Positions 47,415 to 54,695 of a stretch of 64,000 bases of DNA are shown in pieces (within the stretch, counting starts at the first letter, position 1; each line of letters opens with the position of its first letter). The notes beneath the pieces were generated by a model. It was not told the DNA's origin and made no database searches. It worked only from the letters and a program-made list of their open reading frames with translations. The translations under genes were made by a program, and so were the position numbers. The DNA is taken from positions 82,898 to 146,897 of the forward strand of contig CALNHX010003558.1 of assembly GCA_940337035.1 (NCBI GenBank), given 5' to 3'. Source of the DNA: Agriotes lineatus. Lineage: Eukaryota; Arthropoda; Insecta; Coleoptera; Elateridae.

Positions 47415-48077
47415 ATGGAAGCCTTGTTGAAAGCTATCGAGGTAGTTCAGAGTAATAAAGCACGAAAGCCGCAACCACTGTTCTGTCCAGAACTTCTGAA
47501 TAGTAGGACGTACAAATTAAATAAATCAAGTTCTAAGTACGTGAGTGTAGGGTTTGATTGGAGTTCGCAATTTAACCCAAGTATTATAATACGGGGTGCC
47601 AAAAATGACTGGGTGCAGTTAAATGAATGGGAGTGGACAGCCCTGATTGCAAATCAGGGAGTGATTTCCAACTACTTCTATTCTCTCGACGGTGAGTGGC
47701 CAGCTCTGGAAATAGGGAAGAAGAGCATTGTATTTGAAGCGATCCAGACAAGGAAAATAATCAAATTGGAGGAAGTGGGCTTGTCAGAGGTGCGTTTAGC
47801 GAGCGAAACTGTAGAAGAATTGTGGCGCTTGCAGAAACTCGTGGAAGCGCGATTCGCACAATTAAAAGCGTTACACTTTGAGAGTTTCTATAAAGAAATA
47901 GTGAAGGGTGTAGCAAACCTTTGTGGAGACTGTTTAGTAAATGTATGGTCTGTAGTGGATCAGCTGGAGGAGAACTCTGAAAAGACTGCGTGTATGGTGG
48001 AAGTGCTAACGTTCGCAAGTTCTATGGTAAAGTGCGACATCGAAGTGGAAGCCCTGAGTCGTCAGTTGGCAGTGTAG
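47415..48077 (+). CDS. conserved Maverick protein, 220 aa, unknown function
   Basis: Complete version of the gene cut at the left edge. Basic N-terminus, a central beta-rich part with WVQLNEWEW and a NYFYS motif, then helices with a coiled-coil-like stretch (ETVEELWRLQKLVEARF). No signal peptide or membrane segment. It ends TAG at 48075-48077, two bases before the ATG of the next gene, so the three genes here probably share an mRNA. Confidence 0.75.
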   Translation: MEALLKAIEVVQSNKARKPQPLFCPELLNSRTYKLNKSSSKYVSVGFDWSSQFNPSIIIRGAKNDWVQLNEWEWTALIANQGVISNYFYSLDGEWPALEIGKKSIVFEAIQTRKIIKLEEVGLSEVRLASETVEELWRLQKLVEARFAQLKALHFESFYKEIVKGVANLCGDCLVNVWSVVDQLEENSEKTACMVEVLTFASSMVKCDIEVEALSRQLAV

Positions 48078-48079
48078 TC

Positions 48080-48412
48080 ATGTGGATGAATTATAGAGAG
48101 GCTGCTCGACCGGCTGCAAGAGACGTACCTAGTGCGGTTGAACGATTAGTGAGTTCGTTAAAGGATTTAGCTTTCGAAGCGTCGCACGAAGTCGTATATG
48201 GGTTAGGACGTTCCGGATTCAGTGACGAAGAGTTGTATAAAAAAGAAAAACAGTACAAAAACGGTGCAGCTGTCGGTCAACTATTTTTAGACGGAGCCAT
48301 AAATGAAGGCCTCCTTGTAGATTTAATGGATAGTCTTGGCCTAAAATGGCATATGTGTGAAGTAAAAGCCTTTATAGAGAGGAAGGAAAATGAAGAAGAG
48401 CGTGCAGTTTGA
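48080..48412 (+). CDS. unknown 110-aa helical protein
   Basis: The start is taken at ATG 48080, directly after the previous stop (TAG-TC-ATG); the longer frame back to 47990 would overlap the upstream gene by 88 bases and is less likely. The protein is mostly helical, with a charged C-terminus (KAFIERKENEEERAV) and no membrane segment. No family is recognised. The last 23 bases overlap the next gene in another frame. Confidence 0.6.
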   Translation: MWMNYREAARPAARDVPSAVERLVSSLKDLAFEASHEVVYGLGRSGFSDEELYKKEKQYKNGAAVGQLFLDGAINEGLLVDLMDSLGLKWHMCEVKAFIERKENEEERAV

Positions 48413-48614
48413 CGACTCGAAGAATAAGATGTACAATTTGCATACGTGGACGTATGCGTTTCGAGAAGCTCGGAGAGGACGGTGGGAACGAGAAGCTGTG
48501 GATAGGTTGCGGTTCCATCGGAGGATACTTACTATGGATGAAGTACTGCGAGACGTCTTGTGCGCCGAACATAGGCGAACAATTTATGTAGAGCGCTTTT
48601 CCACTAGTACGTAG
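48390..48614 (+). CDS. PPP1R15/GADD34-like PP1-recruiting protein (74 aa)
   Basis: Predicted to bring protein phosphatase 1 to eIF2alpha, reversing the translation stop set by PKR- or PERK-type kinases. Residues 3-7 (KSVQF) fit the PP1-docking RVxF motif. After a short linker, residues 20-46 carry W-x-x-A, AR-x-G-x-WE, A-x-DR-x-RF-x-RRI, the core pattern of the PPP1R15 family and of its small viral relatives, at the expected spacing. The length (74 aa) is close to the minimal viral versions. It starts at ATG 48390, overlapping the 110-aa gene by 23 bases, and is last of three tightly packed genes. The rest of the tail is unrecognised. Copy 1 would carry it outside the window. Confidence 0.82.
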   Translation: MKKSVQFDDSKNKMYNLHTWTYAFREARRGRWEREAVDRLRFHRRILTMDEVLRDVLCAEHRRTIYVERFSTST

Positions 48615-48644
48615 ATGTTTAATCCGTGTAGTTAAACGGTATAT

Positions 48645-48700
48645 ATTGTAAACAAATAAAAACAATAAAAATTAAAAAGATTGTTTTATTCCATTATGTA
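48645..48700. terminator. bidirectional poly(A) region between convergent genes
   Basis: AAATAAAAACAATAAAAA near 48655-48672 serves the plus-strand run, and TTTTATT near 48683-48690 gives AATAAAA for the minus-strand block. The minus-strand signal overlaps the end of the 155-aa gene. Confidence 0.6.
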
Positions 48701-49153
48701 GTGATTATAAATATGATACACGTTAGATAAAGCGCAATAACAAATCGGTTTGGAATGATATAAACAAGCGGGTTGTGATGGGGTGAGGGCCGGTCTTTCT
48801 TCCACTTCGATGATTGGGATGGTAGTAAAGCGGCGTAGAAAAGTTGCCTTTTCTCGACCTTTCACATATATTTCGGTGACACCTTGCAGAAGACGTCGTA
48901 AGATTGCAGGAAACATGTATGCTGGAGTAAATCCCTCATTCCAGTCGATGCAATGGTGATTAGTCATTACCCAGTGGGCTTGTTGTTGTAAATGAGGTGT
49001 TAAGGAATGGAGGGCGAAAGGGGGTTTAAAAATGTGGTGAGATACTGAGGTACCGTCGTAGGAGGCCAATTCTTTTGGGGTAAAGTGCTTATCGGACGTC
49101 TTAAAACCTTGAATATCGATAATGATCTTCATCGTATTAGGTATAGAGAGCAT
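48686..49153 (-). CDS. conserved arthropod Maverick protein (155 aa), unknown function
   Basis: Starts at ATG 49153, with a second possible start at the eighth codon (MKIIIDIQGF). Strand IIIDIQGF followed by a KELA block, HHIFKPPF, a W-x-x-NHHCI-W core, IYVKGREKATFL, and a Cys-rich end (CxYH...CALSNVYHIYN). I recognise the overall pattern as a recurrent arthropod Maverick protein without a known role. The first strand with an acidic residue looks like the start of an RNase H-like or exonuclease fold; that is only a suggestion. It lies 49 bases after the capsid gene. Confidence 0.75.
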   Translation of the reverse strand: MLSIPNTMKIIIDIQGFKTSDKHFTPKELASYDGTSVSHHIFKPPFALHSLTPHLQQQAHWVMTNHHCIDWNEGFTPAYMFPAILRRLLQGVTEIYVKGREKATFLRRFTTIPIIEVEERPALTPSQPACLYHSKPICYCALSNVYHIYNHYIME

Positions 49154-49202
49154 GGTCTAGTTACGCTAAAAGTCGAGGTGCAACTGAAGTATTTTTGCGA
49201 AA

Positions 49203-50402
49203 TTACAGTTGTTTAACTGCTTTTGACAATGCGTTGTAAGTAAAAACCCGATCGTGAAGAACGAGACAATACGCAGTTGTGTTGGCTGGCACGTTAGCGG
49301 AAGTTTCAAATTCAACACGAAAAACGACAGCGTTTGCATGAAGGTAGTCTTTTTGATGGGAACAATCGATTACAACAATGGGCGCCTTGTCTGCAAAGTC
49401 ATGGCGGGAGAAGAAGGGCTCATCGATTTTGCTATAATAAGATGATTGAAACTTGGAATACATGTCGTATAATGTTGCGTAATGATTGAGTGCATAATTG
49501 TTATGTAAATTGTCGTATGGGAATCGTTCGGTGTTTAGATAAACTCGGAAATTAGTAAGACCAATTTTATCGAAATTAGCATTGTCCTTAGCGATTAGCC
49601 CCGAACGACCTGATTGAAACCCTACGATGACATATCTGGGGGTTTGTAATTTTGTGCTTGTAGCGATAGCGTGAGAATGTTGAGTCACAGCATGAACACC
49701 GGGTATGATATGAAGCTGCCAGCTGCGAAATGCGACTTGAGTGTCAATATTTTTATCGATGTATTTGGTCAGGGCTAATTCTTGAGCAAGACCTGGAGTG
49801 ATATGAGGAACCTTCCAATATAGTTTGTCAATCGTAACTTTAGCCGTCTCCCCTACGGTAGCACTGAATACGGCGTCGGCATCGGTATTGCTGCGAATTA
49901 ATACGAGTTCTTGTCGGATGTTAAGTATAACTTTACCATAATCTTCGGCGAATCCTAACAGCATTCTCAACGGTATGCAGGCACTAAAGTTACCTTCCTG
50001 ATCGGTAATGGCAGGGTCGCCGCCGGCAAACCAACCTGCATTTTGAAGCTTTTTAACGTCAGCGGAACTGTAGGACACATATCCCTTAAGAGTAGACGTA
50101 ATACCAGGTTTGGTGACAGAGTCGACAACGACGCCATTGATTTCGTATCGGATTTCGCTAAATAAGTGAGCCAAACCATTGTTAAGGAATTTAGCCGTTG
50201 TAACTTCACCGTTTTCCTTCCGCAACTTTCCCTCTAGGTACAGATAGCTCAGGCCGGGAAGAGTTGACATATCTTCGGGAATTGGAATTCGAATTTCATC
50301 GTTATAGTCAAAACGGTTTGTATACGGTTGATGTGTGTGCAATTGATTGCTAATGATAGAAGTGTCGACGAGGACTCGCTCTCCAATATTTAAAATACTC
50401 AT
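49203..50402 (-). CDS. major capsid protein, double jelly-roll (hexon-like)
   Basis: 399 aa, all-beta, no membrane segment. The N-terminal part YNDEIRIPIPED, LPGLSYLYLEGKL, LFSEIRYEINGVVVD and TLKGYVSYSS matches the arthropod Maverick/adintovirus major capsid protein as I know it; a second jelly-roll half follows (for example FQSGRSG and the N-rich loop before NHYATLYDMYSKF). It would form the icosahedral shell. The ATG at 50402 overlaps the stop of the upstream 51-aa gene by one base (TAATG). Somewhat shorter than many Polinton capsid proteins. Confidence 0.8.
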   Translation of the reverse strand: MSILNIGERVLVDTSIISNQLHTHQPYTNRFDYNDEIRIPIPEDMSTLPGLSYLYLEGKLRKENGEVTTAKFLNNGLAHLFSEIRYEINGVVVDSVTKPGITSTLKGYVSYSSADVKKLQNAGWFAGGDPAITDQEGNFSACIPLRMLLGFAEDYGKVILNIRQELVLIRSNTDADAVFSATVGETAKVTIDKLYWKVPHITPGLAQELALTKYIDKNIDTQVAFRSWQLHIIPGVHAVTQHSHAIATSTKLQTPRYVIVGFQSGRSGLIAKDNANFDKIGLTNFRVYLNTERFPYDNLHNNYALNHYATLYDMYSKFQSSYYSKIDEPFFSRHDFADKAPIVVIDCSHQKDYLHANAVVFRVEFETSANVPANTTAYCLVLHDRVFTYNALSKAVKQL

Positions 50403-50557
50403 TACACTATTGTAAAGCCTAAGGACCGCAAGAAGTCTCTGTTTGCTTTAGTTAGCTGCGTGGTGGACGAAGCCGTACTGATCTTACGAGGGTGTGGGCG
50501 ACGATTCTTATAGGAAGTAAAGCAGGGGTGGTACGGAGTGGTGAATCGAAAACCCAT
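50402..50557 (-). CDS. small basic 51-aa protein between penton and hexon genes
   Basis: Found only by reading the gap. ATG at 50557 shares its A with the penton stop (TAATG); its own TAA (50404-50402) shares a base with the hexon ATG (TAATG). It starts MGFRFTTPYHPC, has a basic proline-rich middle, and ends LTKANRDFLRSLGFTIV. The closing pattern LT-K-x-N-x-x-FL-x-SLG is one I associate with tiny conserved Maverick proteins. Likely a minor virion or core peptide, by position only. Confidence 0.7.
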   Translation of the reverse strand: MGFRFTTPYHPCFTSYKNRRPHPRKISTASSTTQLTKANRDFLRSLGFTIV

Positions 50558-51246
50558 TACAGTTTCTTTAAATGTAATGTTACCGTAACGGTCTCCTTAC
50601 TAAAACTGACAGGATTATCCGATTGGTCTAGTATTTTAATAGTTAAGTTAGTGATCTGTTTCGTGCTGATCGGTAGATAGATGACTGGGTTAGGGGTTTC
50701 CACTATTTTGTACCCGGGTGGTACTATGGGGAAGAATTGGTGAATGATATGGCCGGGCTTACCATTTTTATATGAACCAACGGAGATGTTGCAATGAATA
50801 AGAATCGAGTTGATGTTCAAAATTTTCGTAACATGTTCAGCTGTGTGCCACCTATCTGCAGCATAAATTTTTTTCTCAAAGCCTAACATGTCCCGGATAG
50901 TATTGTCGCTTTGAAAGTCGATTGGAACGGTGGACTTTATTTCGGTTTTTAAGGTGCTGTTGTTTCCACGTAGCAGTACCTGTTTAACACCCGCATCAGA
51001 ATCGAGTTGGTTATGTAAAAATTCAGCAATGTCGGTAATTTCATATGCTCCCTCCGGTATAATAATAGGAGGTTCTCCAACAAGATGAAATTCATTGTTG
51101 GGAGGTCTAACGTTTGGAATAGTATAGTAGGTTTCGAAACTTAACAATCCCAAGACGTATTCGCTACCATCGTCTAAGAAAATGGGAGGGTCAAAATTTG
51201 CAGTAAGAACAGATGAATCTCCCGTAAGAGTGAATATACTGGACAT
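50557..51246 (-). CDS. minor capsid protein, single jelly-roll (penton-like)
   Basis: 229 aa from the ATG at 51246 (MSSIFTLTGD). A longer reading from 51261 would need a GTG start and is rejected. Beta-rich; FLDDGSEYVLGLLSFETYYTIPNV near the start and a repeated pattern of strands with PEGAYEITDIAEFL in the first third are typical of Maverick penton-like proteins. It should occupy capsid vertices. The gene follows the protease stop by 15 bases and is linked to the 51-aa gene by TAATG. Confidence 0.75.
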   Translation of the reverse strand: MSSIFTLTGDSSVLTANFDPPIFLDDGSEYVLGLLSFETYYTIPNVRPPNNEFHLVGEPPIIIPEGAYEITDIAEFLHNQLDSDAGVKQVLLRGNNSTLKTEIKSTVPIDFQSDNTIRDMLGFEKKIYAADRWHTAEHVTKILNINSILIHCNISVGSYKNGKPGHIIHQFFPIVPPGYKIVETPNPVIYLPISTKQITNLTIKILDQSDNPVSFSKETVTVTLHLKKL

Positions 51247-51261
51247 GATGAAGCGCGGCAC

Positions 51262-51666
51262 TTAAACTGACGACAAAAGCGGTTTCGCAAAGTTATATAA
51301 GAATTTGAGACACAAATGTCCGCATGTGTATGATGCGAGTTTTTGATATCTATTAGAGTTGTACATAATTGTGTTGTTGCTACCATCGCTGCGAAAGTAG
51401 TTTACTAATTCGGGAGGAGGTTGTAAGCGACCTATGCTATCGAAATACAGAACAAATCGATCAGCTTTAACGTAGGCTGTCCAATGTGTGCCAGGTCCAA
51501 CATCATCGTCTAAGTTAGTAACACCACATTCTCGTTGACGAATTTTGTCGGGTAGAGCATCTCGCATAAATATCCCCCTAAAATGGGGAATTTCGAAGCG
51601 TTTAACGTACTGTGCAATATCGATGTTCGTCAACGCTCGGCGTGGTAGCTTCAACGGTAGTTTTTT
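51262..51666 (-). CDS. adenain-like cysteine protease, read by -1 frameshift from the PLA2/core gene
   Basis: Virion maturation protease. The conserved N-terminal part (LTNIDIAQYVK, FRGIFMRDALP) lies upstream of the first in-frame ATG, and there is no ATG between the preceding in-frame stop at about 51724-51726 and that region, so it cannot start on its own at AUG. The catalytic residues are GTHW (His), YFDS (Asp) and YTCGHLC (Cys), about 54 residues between His and Cys, with an intervening Gln, as in adenain and Maverick proteases. The frame is -1 relative to the PLA2/core frame, which ends at 51651. Feature start is put at the slippery heptamer; the fused product would be about 470 residues. 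Confidence 0.8.
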   Translation of the reverse strand, partial: KKLPLKLPRRALTNIDIAQYVKRFEIPHFRGIFMRDALPDKIRQRECGVTNLDDDVGPGTHWTAYVKADRFVLYFDSIGRLQPPPELVNYFRSDGSNNTIMYNSNRYQKLASYTCGHLCLKFLYNFAKPLLSSV

Positions 51667-52673
51667 GACTGATACGGTCGTAGATATAGCCCTTTTCCTC
51701 GAGCAATGGATTCCATAGCTTTGTTATGTCGCTCTTTTTCCTGGAGATCCTTTTTAGAAGCCTTTGAGTCGCCAACCGCTTTAGCGACTGCTGCAGCACC
51801 GCCTCCGAGAGACCCCAATGCTCCTAATGCAGCAAGTATGGGTACAAGCGGCAATATACCTCCTCTCTTGGGAACAGGTACTACTCTAGAACGAATTCGG
51901 CGTTTCCTTCGCGATTTAAAAACGACCGCGCCTCCAATACGTTTACGCCTACTACACCTTGTACGCTTCCGTTTTCTAGATACCCCCGTACCAAATTTTT
52001 GCGCAATACCGACAATAGGTAGTGCACGCTTTCGTTTCCGGGAGACTCTTACACCAACAGTGGGTTGTGTACGCTTCCGTTTTCTAGATACTCCCGTACC
52101 AAATTTTTGTGCGGCAATAGGTAATATACGCCTTCGTTTTCGGGGGACCGTCACACCAGCAGTGGGTAGTGTACGCTTCCGTTTTCTAGATATCCCCGTA
52201 CCAAATTTTTGCGCTGCAATAGGTAGTGTACGTCTTCGTTTCCGGGGTGTTTCCATAACAGCAATGGGTTCTGTACGCTTTCGTTTCCGGGAGACTCCCA
52301 TGCCGAGTTTGGTTTTCCCTTTCATAATCCCTGTAACAGCAAGAGCTGCCGCTCTTTCTCCAAGAGTAGAGTCTTTTGCTTTAACGCGTTCCCAAGCTTT
52401 CTGTGCAAGAACTTTATCCGCCGCGTGACGTGTCGAAAGATTGCTAGATTGTGAGTATGCGATGTCGTGTTGCTTGCAAGCCTCGTCCAGAGGGTTTCTT
52501 CCTCGATCACCTCGAGAAAGCCGTTTGTTTAAACGAGTGCCAGGTCCGCAAAACTTGTAACCTGGTATATGTAATTCGAAGGGTAACTTGTCAATAAGGG
52601 TGTTCAACAAACCGCGACCTTTCCGTCTTACGATTCGACGACGACTACGAGTTTTACGTCTAGTATAACTCAT
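51651..52673 (-). CDS. phospholipase A2 / basic core protein (340 aa)
   Basis: Predicted virion protein joining membrane breach and DNA binding. Residues 1-20 are Arg-rich. Residues about 30-100 form a parvovirus-type PLA2: calcium loop with GPG (43-45) and the catalytic dyad HD (69-70) in DEACKQHDIAY. Residues about 128-250 hold at least five repeats around SRKRKRT and PRKRRR spaced by QKFGTG, an adenovirus-core-like DNA-binding and nuclear-import region. Residues about 283-307 form a Gly/Ala-rich hydrophobic segment (LPLVPILAALGALGSLGGG), as in adenovirus pVI/pX-like proteins. It ends in YQSKNYR with the slippery site in its last codons. Confidence 0.87.
   Translation of the reverse strand: MSYTRRKTRSRRRIVRRKGRGLLNTLIDKLPFELHIPGYKFCGPGTRLNKRLSRGDRGRNPLDEACKQHDIAYSQSSNLSTRHAADKVLAQKAWERVKAKDSTLGERAAALAVTGIMKGKTKLGMGVSRKRKRTEPIAVMETPRKRRRTLPIAAQKFGTGISRKRKRTLPTAGVTVPRKRRRILPIAAQKFGTGVSRKRKRTQPTVGVRVSRKRKRALPIVGIAQKFGTGVSRKRKRTRCSRRKRIGGAVVFKSRRKRRIRSRVVPVPKRGGILPLVPILAALGALGSLGGGAAAVAKAVGDSKASKKDLQEKERHNKAMESIARGKGLYLRPYQSKNYR
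51660..51666 (-). promoter_or_regulatory. -1 ribosomal frameshift heptamer A_AAA_AAC
   Basis: On the minus strand the core-gene codons read TCA AAA AAC TAC CGT TGA. A-AAA-AAC is in the exact phase needed (X_XXY_YYZ) and slipping back by one enters the protease frame three codons before the core stop. A CCCC-ATTTTA-GGGG hairpin lies about 60 nt downstream; a closer stimulator could not be settled by eye. Confidence 0.75.
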
Positions 52674-52781
52674 CTTAAAGAAACGCTCGTCGAAGAGCGA
52701 CTGACGATGTGAAGCTCAAAGGGGGTAGATATATACTTAGCACAGCGCGGTTAGAAGCTAGTTCGTCCCCGTCCGAAAACG
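52674..52781. promoter_or_regulatory. divergent promoter between virion block and ATPase gene
   Basis: 108 bp. TATATA at 52730-52735 lies about 46 bases before the ATPase ATG. A matching element for the core gene must lie in the same gap or further upstream; none is clear. Confidence 0.4.
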
Positions 52782-53480
52782 ATGAAGAACGTCAAACTTG
52801 TGAAACAAAAATGTTCGCTGCCGGTAGTAAATCATACAGTAAATTCCATGTCACAGAGGTTCAGACGACACGGCACTTTACTGGGTATAGGATGTAAAAG
52901 GGGTTTGATCATTGGTCCTTCCGGCTCTGGGAAAACCAATGCGATGATCAGTCTTTTGCTGCACCGCAATGGGGTGCGGTTTCTCAACTTGTATTTGTAT
53001 TCGAAAACCCTTGAGCAACCTAAATACAAATTTCTGAAGATACTTCTGAAGTCACTAAAAGAAATCGGATTCTACGAATTCAGCGAGGGGTGTGAGGTTA
53101 TCAAACCACACGAGGCGAAAGAAAATTCTGTTATTGTGTTTGATGATGTGGCATGCGACACTCAAAGCATAATTAGAGATTATTTTAGTTTCGGACGTCA
53201 TCGAAATATAGATTGTTTTTACCTCTGTCAGACTTACTCATCAATCCCGAAACAACTGGTACGAGATAATGCGAATATCATAATCGTATTCCGGCAAGAC
53301 CACACCAATCTTAAACACATTTACGATGATCACGTAAACACAGACATGTCATTCGAAAAGTTTAAAAACTTATGTTCCCACTGTTGGATCAAAGATCACG
53401 GATTTTTAGTTATCGACAAAGAAAGCGAAATCAACGCCGGTCGTTATAGAAAAGGGTTCGACAGTTATTTCACTATATAG
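52782..53480 (+). CDS. A32/FtsK-HerA-type genome packaging ATPase
   Basis: 232 aa. Walker A GPSGSGKT at residues 45-52, Walker B VIVFDDV at about 117-123, and a CQTYSSIPKQLVRDNANIII segment with the conserved Gln (sensor region) are in the usual Maverick order. It should pump DNA into preformed capsids. Start at ATG 52782; the first 30 residues are a poorly conserved tail. Followed 56 bases later by the DUF8207 gene on the same strand. Confidence 0.92.
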   Translation: MKNVKLVKQKCSLPVVNHTVNSMSQRFRRHGTLLGIGCKRGLIIGPSGSGKTNAMISLLLHRNGVRFLNLYLYSKTLEQPKYKFLKILLKSLKEIGFYEFSEGCEVIKPHEAKENSVIVFDDVACDTQSIIRDYFSFGRHRNIDCFYLCQTYSSIPKQLVRDNANIIIVFRQDHTNLKHIYDDHVNTDMSFEKFKNLCSHCWIKDHGFLVIDKESEINAGRYRKGFDSYFTI

Positions 53481-53536
53481 GCATGGACCACTGCTGTACA
53501 AATTATTAGTCTACGAACAACGACAGTAATAGCAAC

Positions 53537-54634
53537 ATGGACAAACGGTTAGTAAGCGATCTTATTAAAGCTAGAAAGGCTGTCAGGCGGAAATATGAAA
53601 CTTTAAAAGCGGATATCGCCGAATCGCAGACGGCTCTTGCGGAGCAATTTAAACCAATTTCCCAACCACTCACGGAATTGCTAACATCCATTAAGCAAGA
53701 AGGAGGTCAAACAATACAGCAAGAAGTAGGACCTATGCTGAGAACCATCAAACGACGAGTGTCCACACCATCTATCCTACCCCGTCCGAGAAATGGCAAA
53801 ACCCCCGTACGAGCGTCAACCCCCGACATTGCCATTCCCGGACCATCGACTTCAGCGTTGGTAACATCCACACCTAGATTTCTTGACAGAGAAGTATTGT
53901 ATGAGAGTTTACCGGATGAGGAGCAACAGGTGGAGGCTCAAGAAGAAGCGGCAATTGAAACTTCGGTAGCAGAGGCTAGGGAAACCGTGCGACAAATGAT
54001 GGAACCGGAAGTTCTAGGGGAATACCTGGAACAGTTCTCAGGGTTAGCTAGAAAATATATCGAGGGAATGATACGAGATACAGAGAGCAAGTACGATCTC
54101 CATTATGGAGTTCGATGGGACATAGACACTGATAAATTTGCAATTGGAAATAAACAGCTTACTTTTGAGGGTCAGGACATGGTTATTACAGATCACGGAA
54201 ATAGAATAGTATACAAAGGCACCCCCGGCTTTTACGAATTAATGTTCTTAAAGAAACCGTTGATTTATACAACCAAAGACCATGAAAATTACTATGACAT
54301 AGTGAACCGGTCCGCCGCAAATCGTAAGAACTACGATCCAACCCAAGGGATAAGCGGTAACGCCGGCTCAAAATATATGAAAATAGTACGCCCCCTGGCT
54401 ACCTCCTCCGGCATTAGACAACCTACCAGAGCCGCATCGAGGGTGCAGCGTACCGGAAGGGGGTTATTAACAGTAACCAATAAAAAAGTGGAATTTGTTC
54501 CTTGGAAAGATCCAAATTCATTAGTGGATCGTCTGCGCATATTATTAGCCTCTCAGGTAGCGGGGCACACCGGCCATTCCAACGAAATCGTAAGCATCAC
54601 CCAAGCTCTACGAGAAGCAAAAATAATTCATTAA
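53537..54634 (+). CDS. DUF8207-type Maverick protein
   Basis: 365 aa. The N-terminus is a coiled coil (about 1-70, LIKARKAVRRKYETLKADIAES), followed by a Pro/Ser/Thr-rich linker and a Glu-rich stretch. The DUF8207 core is at about 185-285: DLHYGVRWD, FAIGNKQL, VYKGTPGFYELMF, and the Y-x-x-IV-x-RS-AANR segment. The C-terminal part contains a basic GRGLL and FVPWKDPNSLVDRLRILLAS. The family is frequent in arthropod Mavericks; its role is unknown, with a virion or assembly role inferred from its place between ATPase and integrase. Confidence 0.8.
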   Translation: MDKRLVSDLIKARKAVRRKYETLKADIAESQTALAEQFKPISQPLTELLTSIKQEGGQTIQQEVGPMLRTIKRRVSTPSILPRPRNGKTPVRASTPDIAIPGPSTSALVTSTPRFLDREVLYESLPDEEQQVEAQEEAAIETSVAEARETVRQMMEPEVLGEYLEQFSGLARKYIEGMIRDTESKYDLHYGVRWDIDTDKFAIGNKQLTFEGQDMVITDHGNRIVYKGTPGFYELMFLKKPLIYTTKDHENYYDIVNRSAANRKNYDPTQGISGNAGSKYMKIVRPLATSSGIRQPTRAASRVQRTGRGLLTVTNKKVEFVPWKDPNSLVDRLRILLASQVAGHTGHSNEIVSITQALREAKIIH

Positions 54635-54695
54635 GACGAGTACAAAAGCAGAGGACCTATTGAATTACGATCAGAAGGTGTTAGACGATAGAGTA

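Noticed and set aside
47990..48079. Longer N-terminus for the 110-aa gene
   Set aside because: It would overlap the upstream gene by 88 bases; the ATG at 48080 sits two bases after the upstream stop.
51247..51261. Upstream start for the penton-like gene
   Set aside because: The codon at 51261 is GTG; the first ATG at 51246 gives the expected N-terminus.
51262..51654. Independent start of the protease at the TTG at 51654
   Set aside because: A TTG start is unlikely in a eukaryote, and the slippery heptamer just upstream explains the frame.
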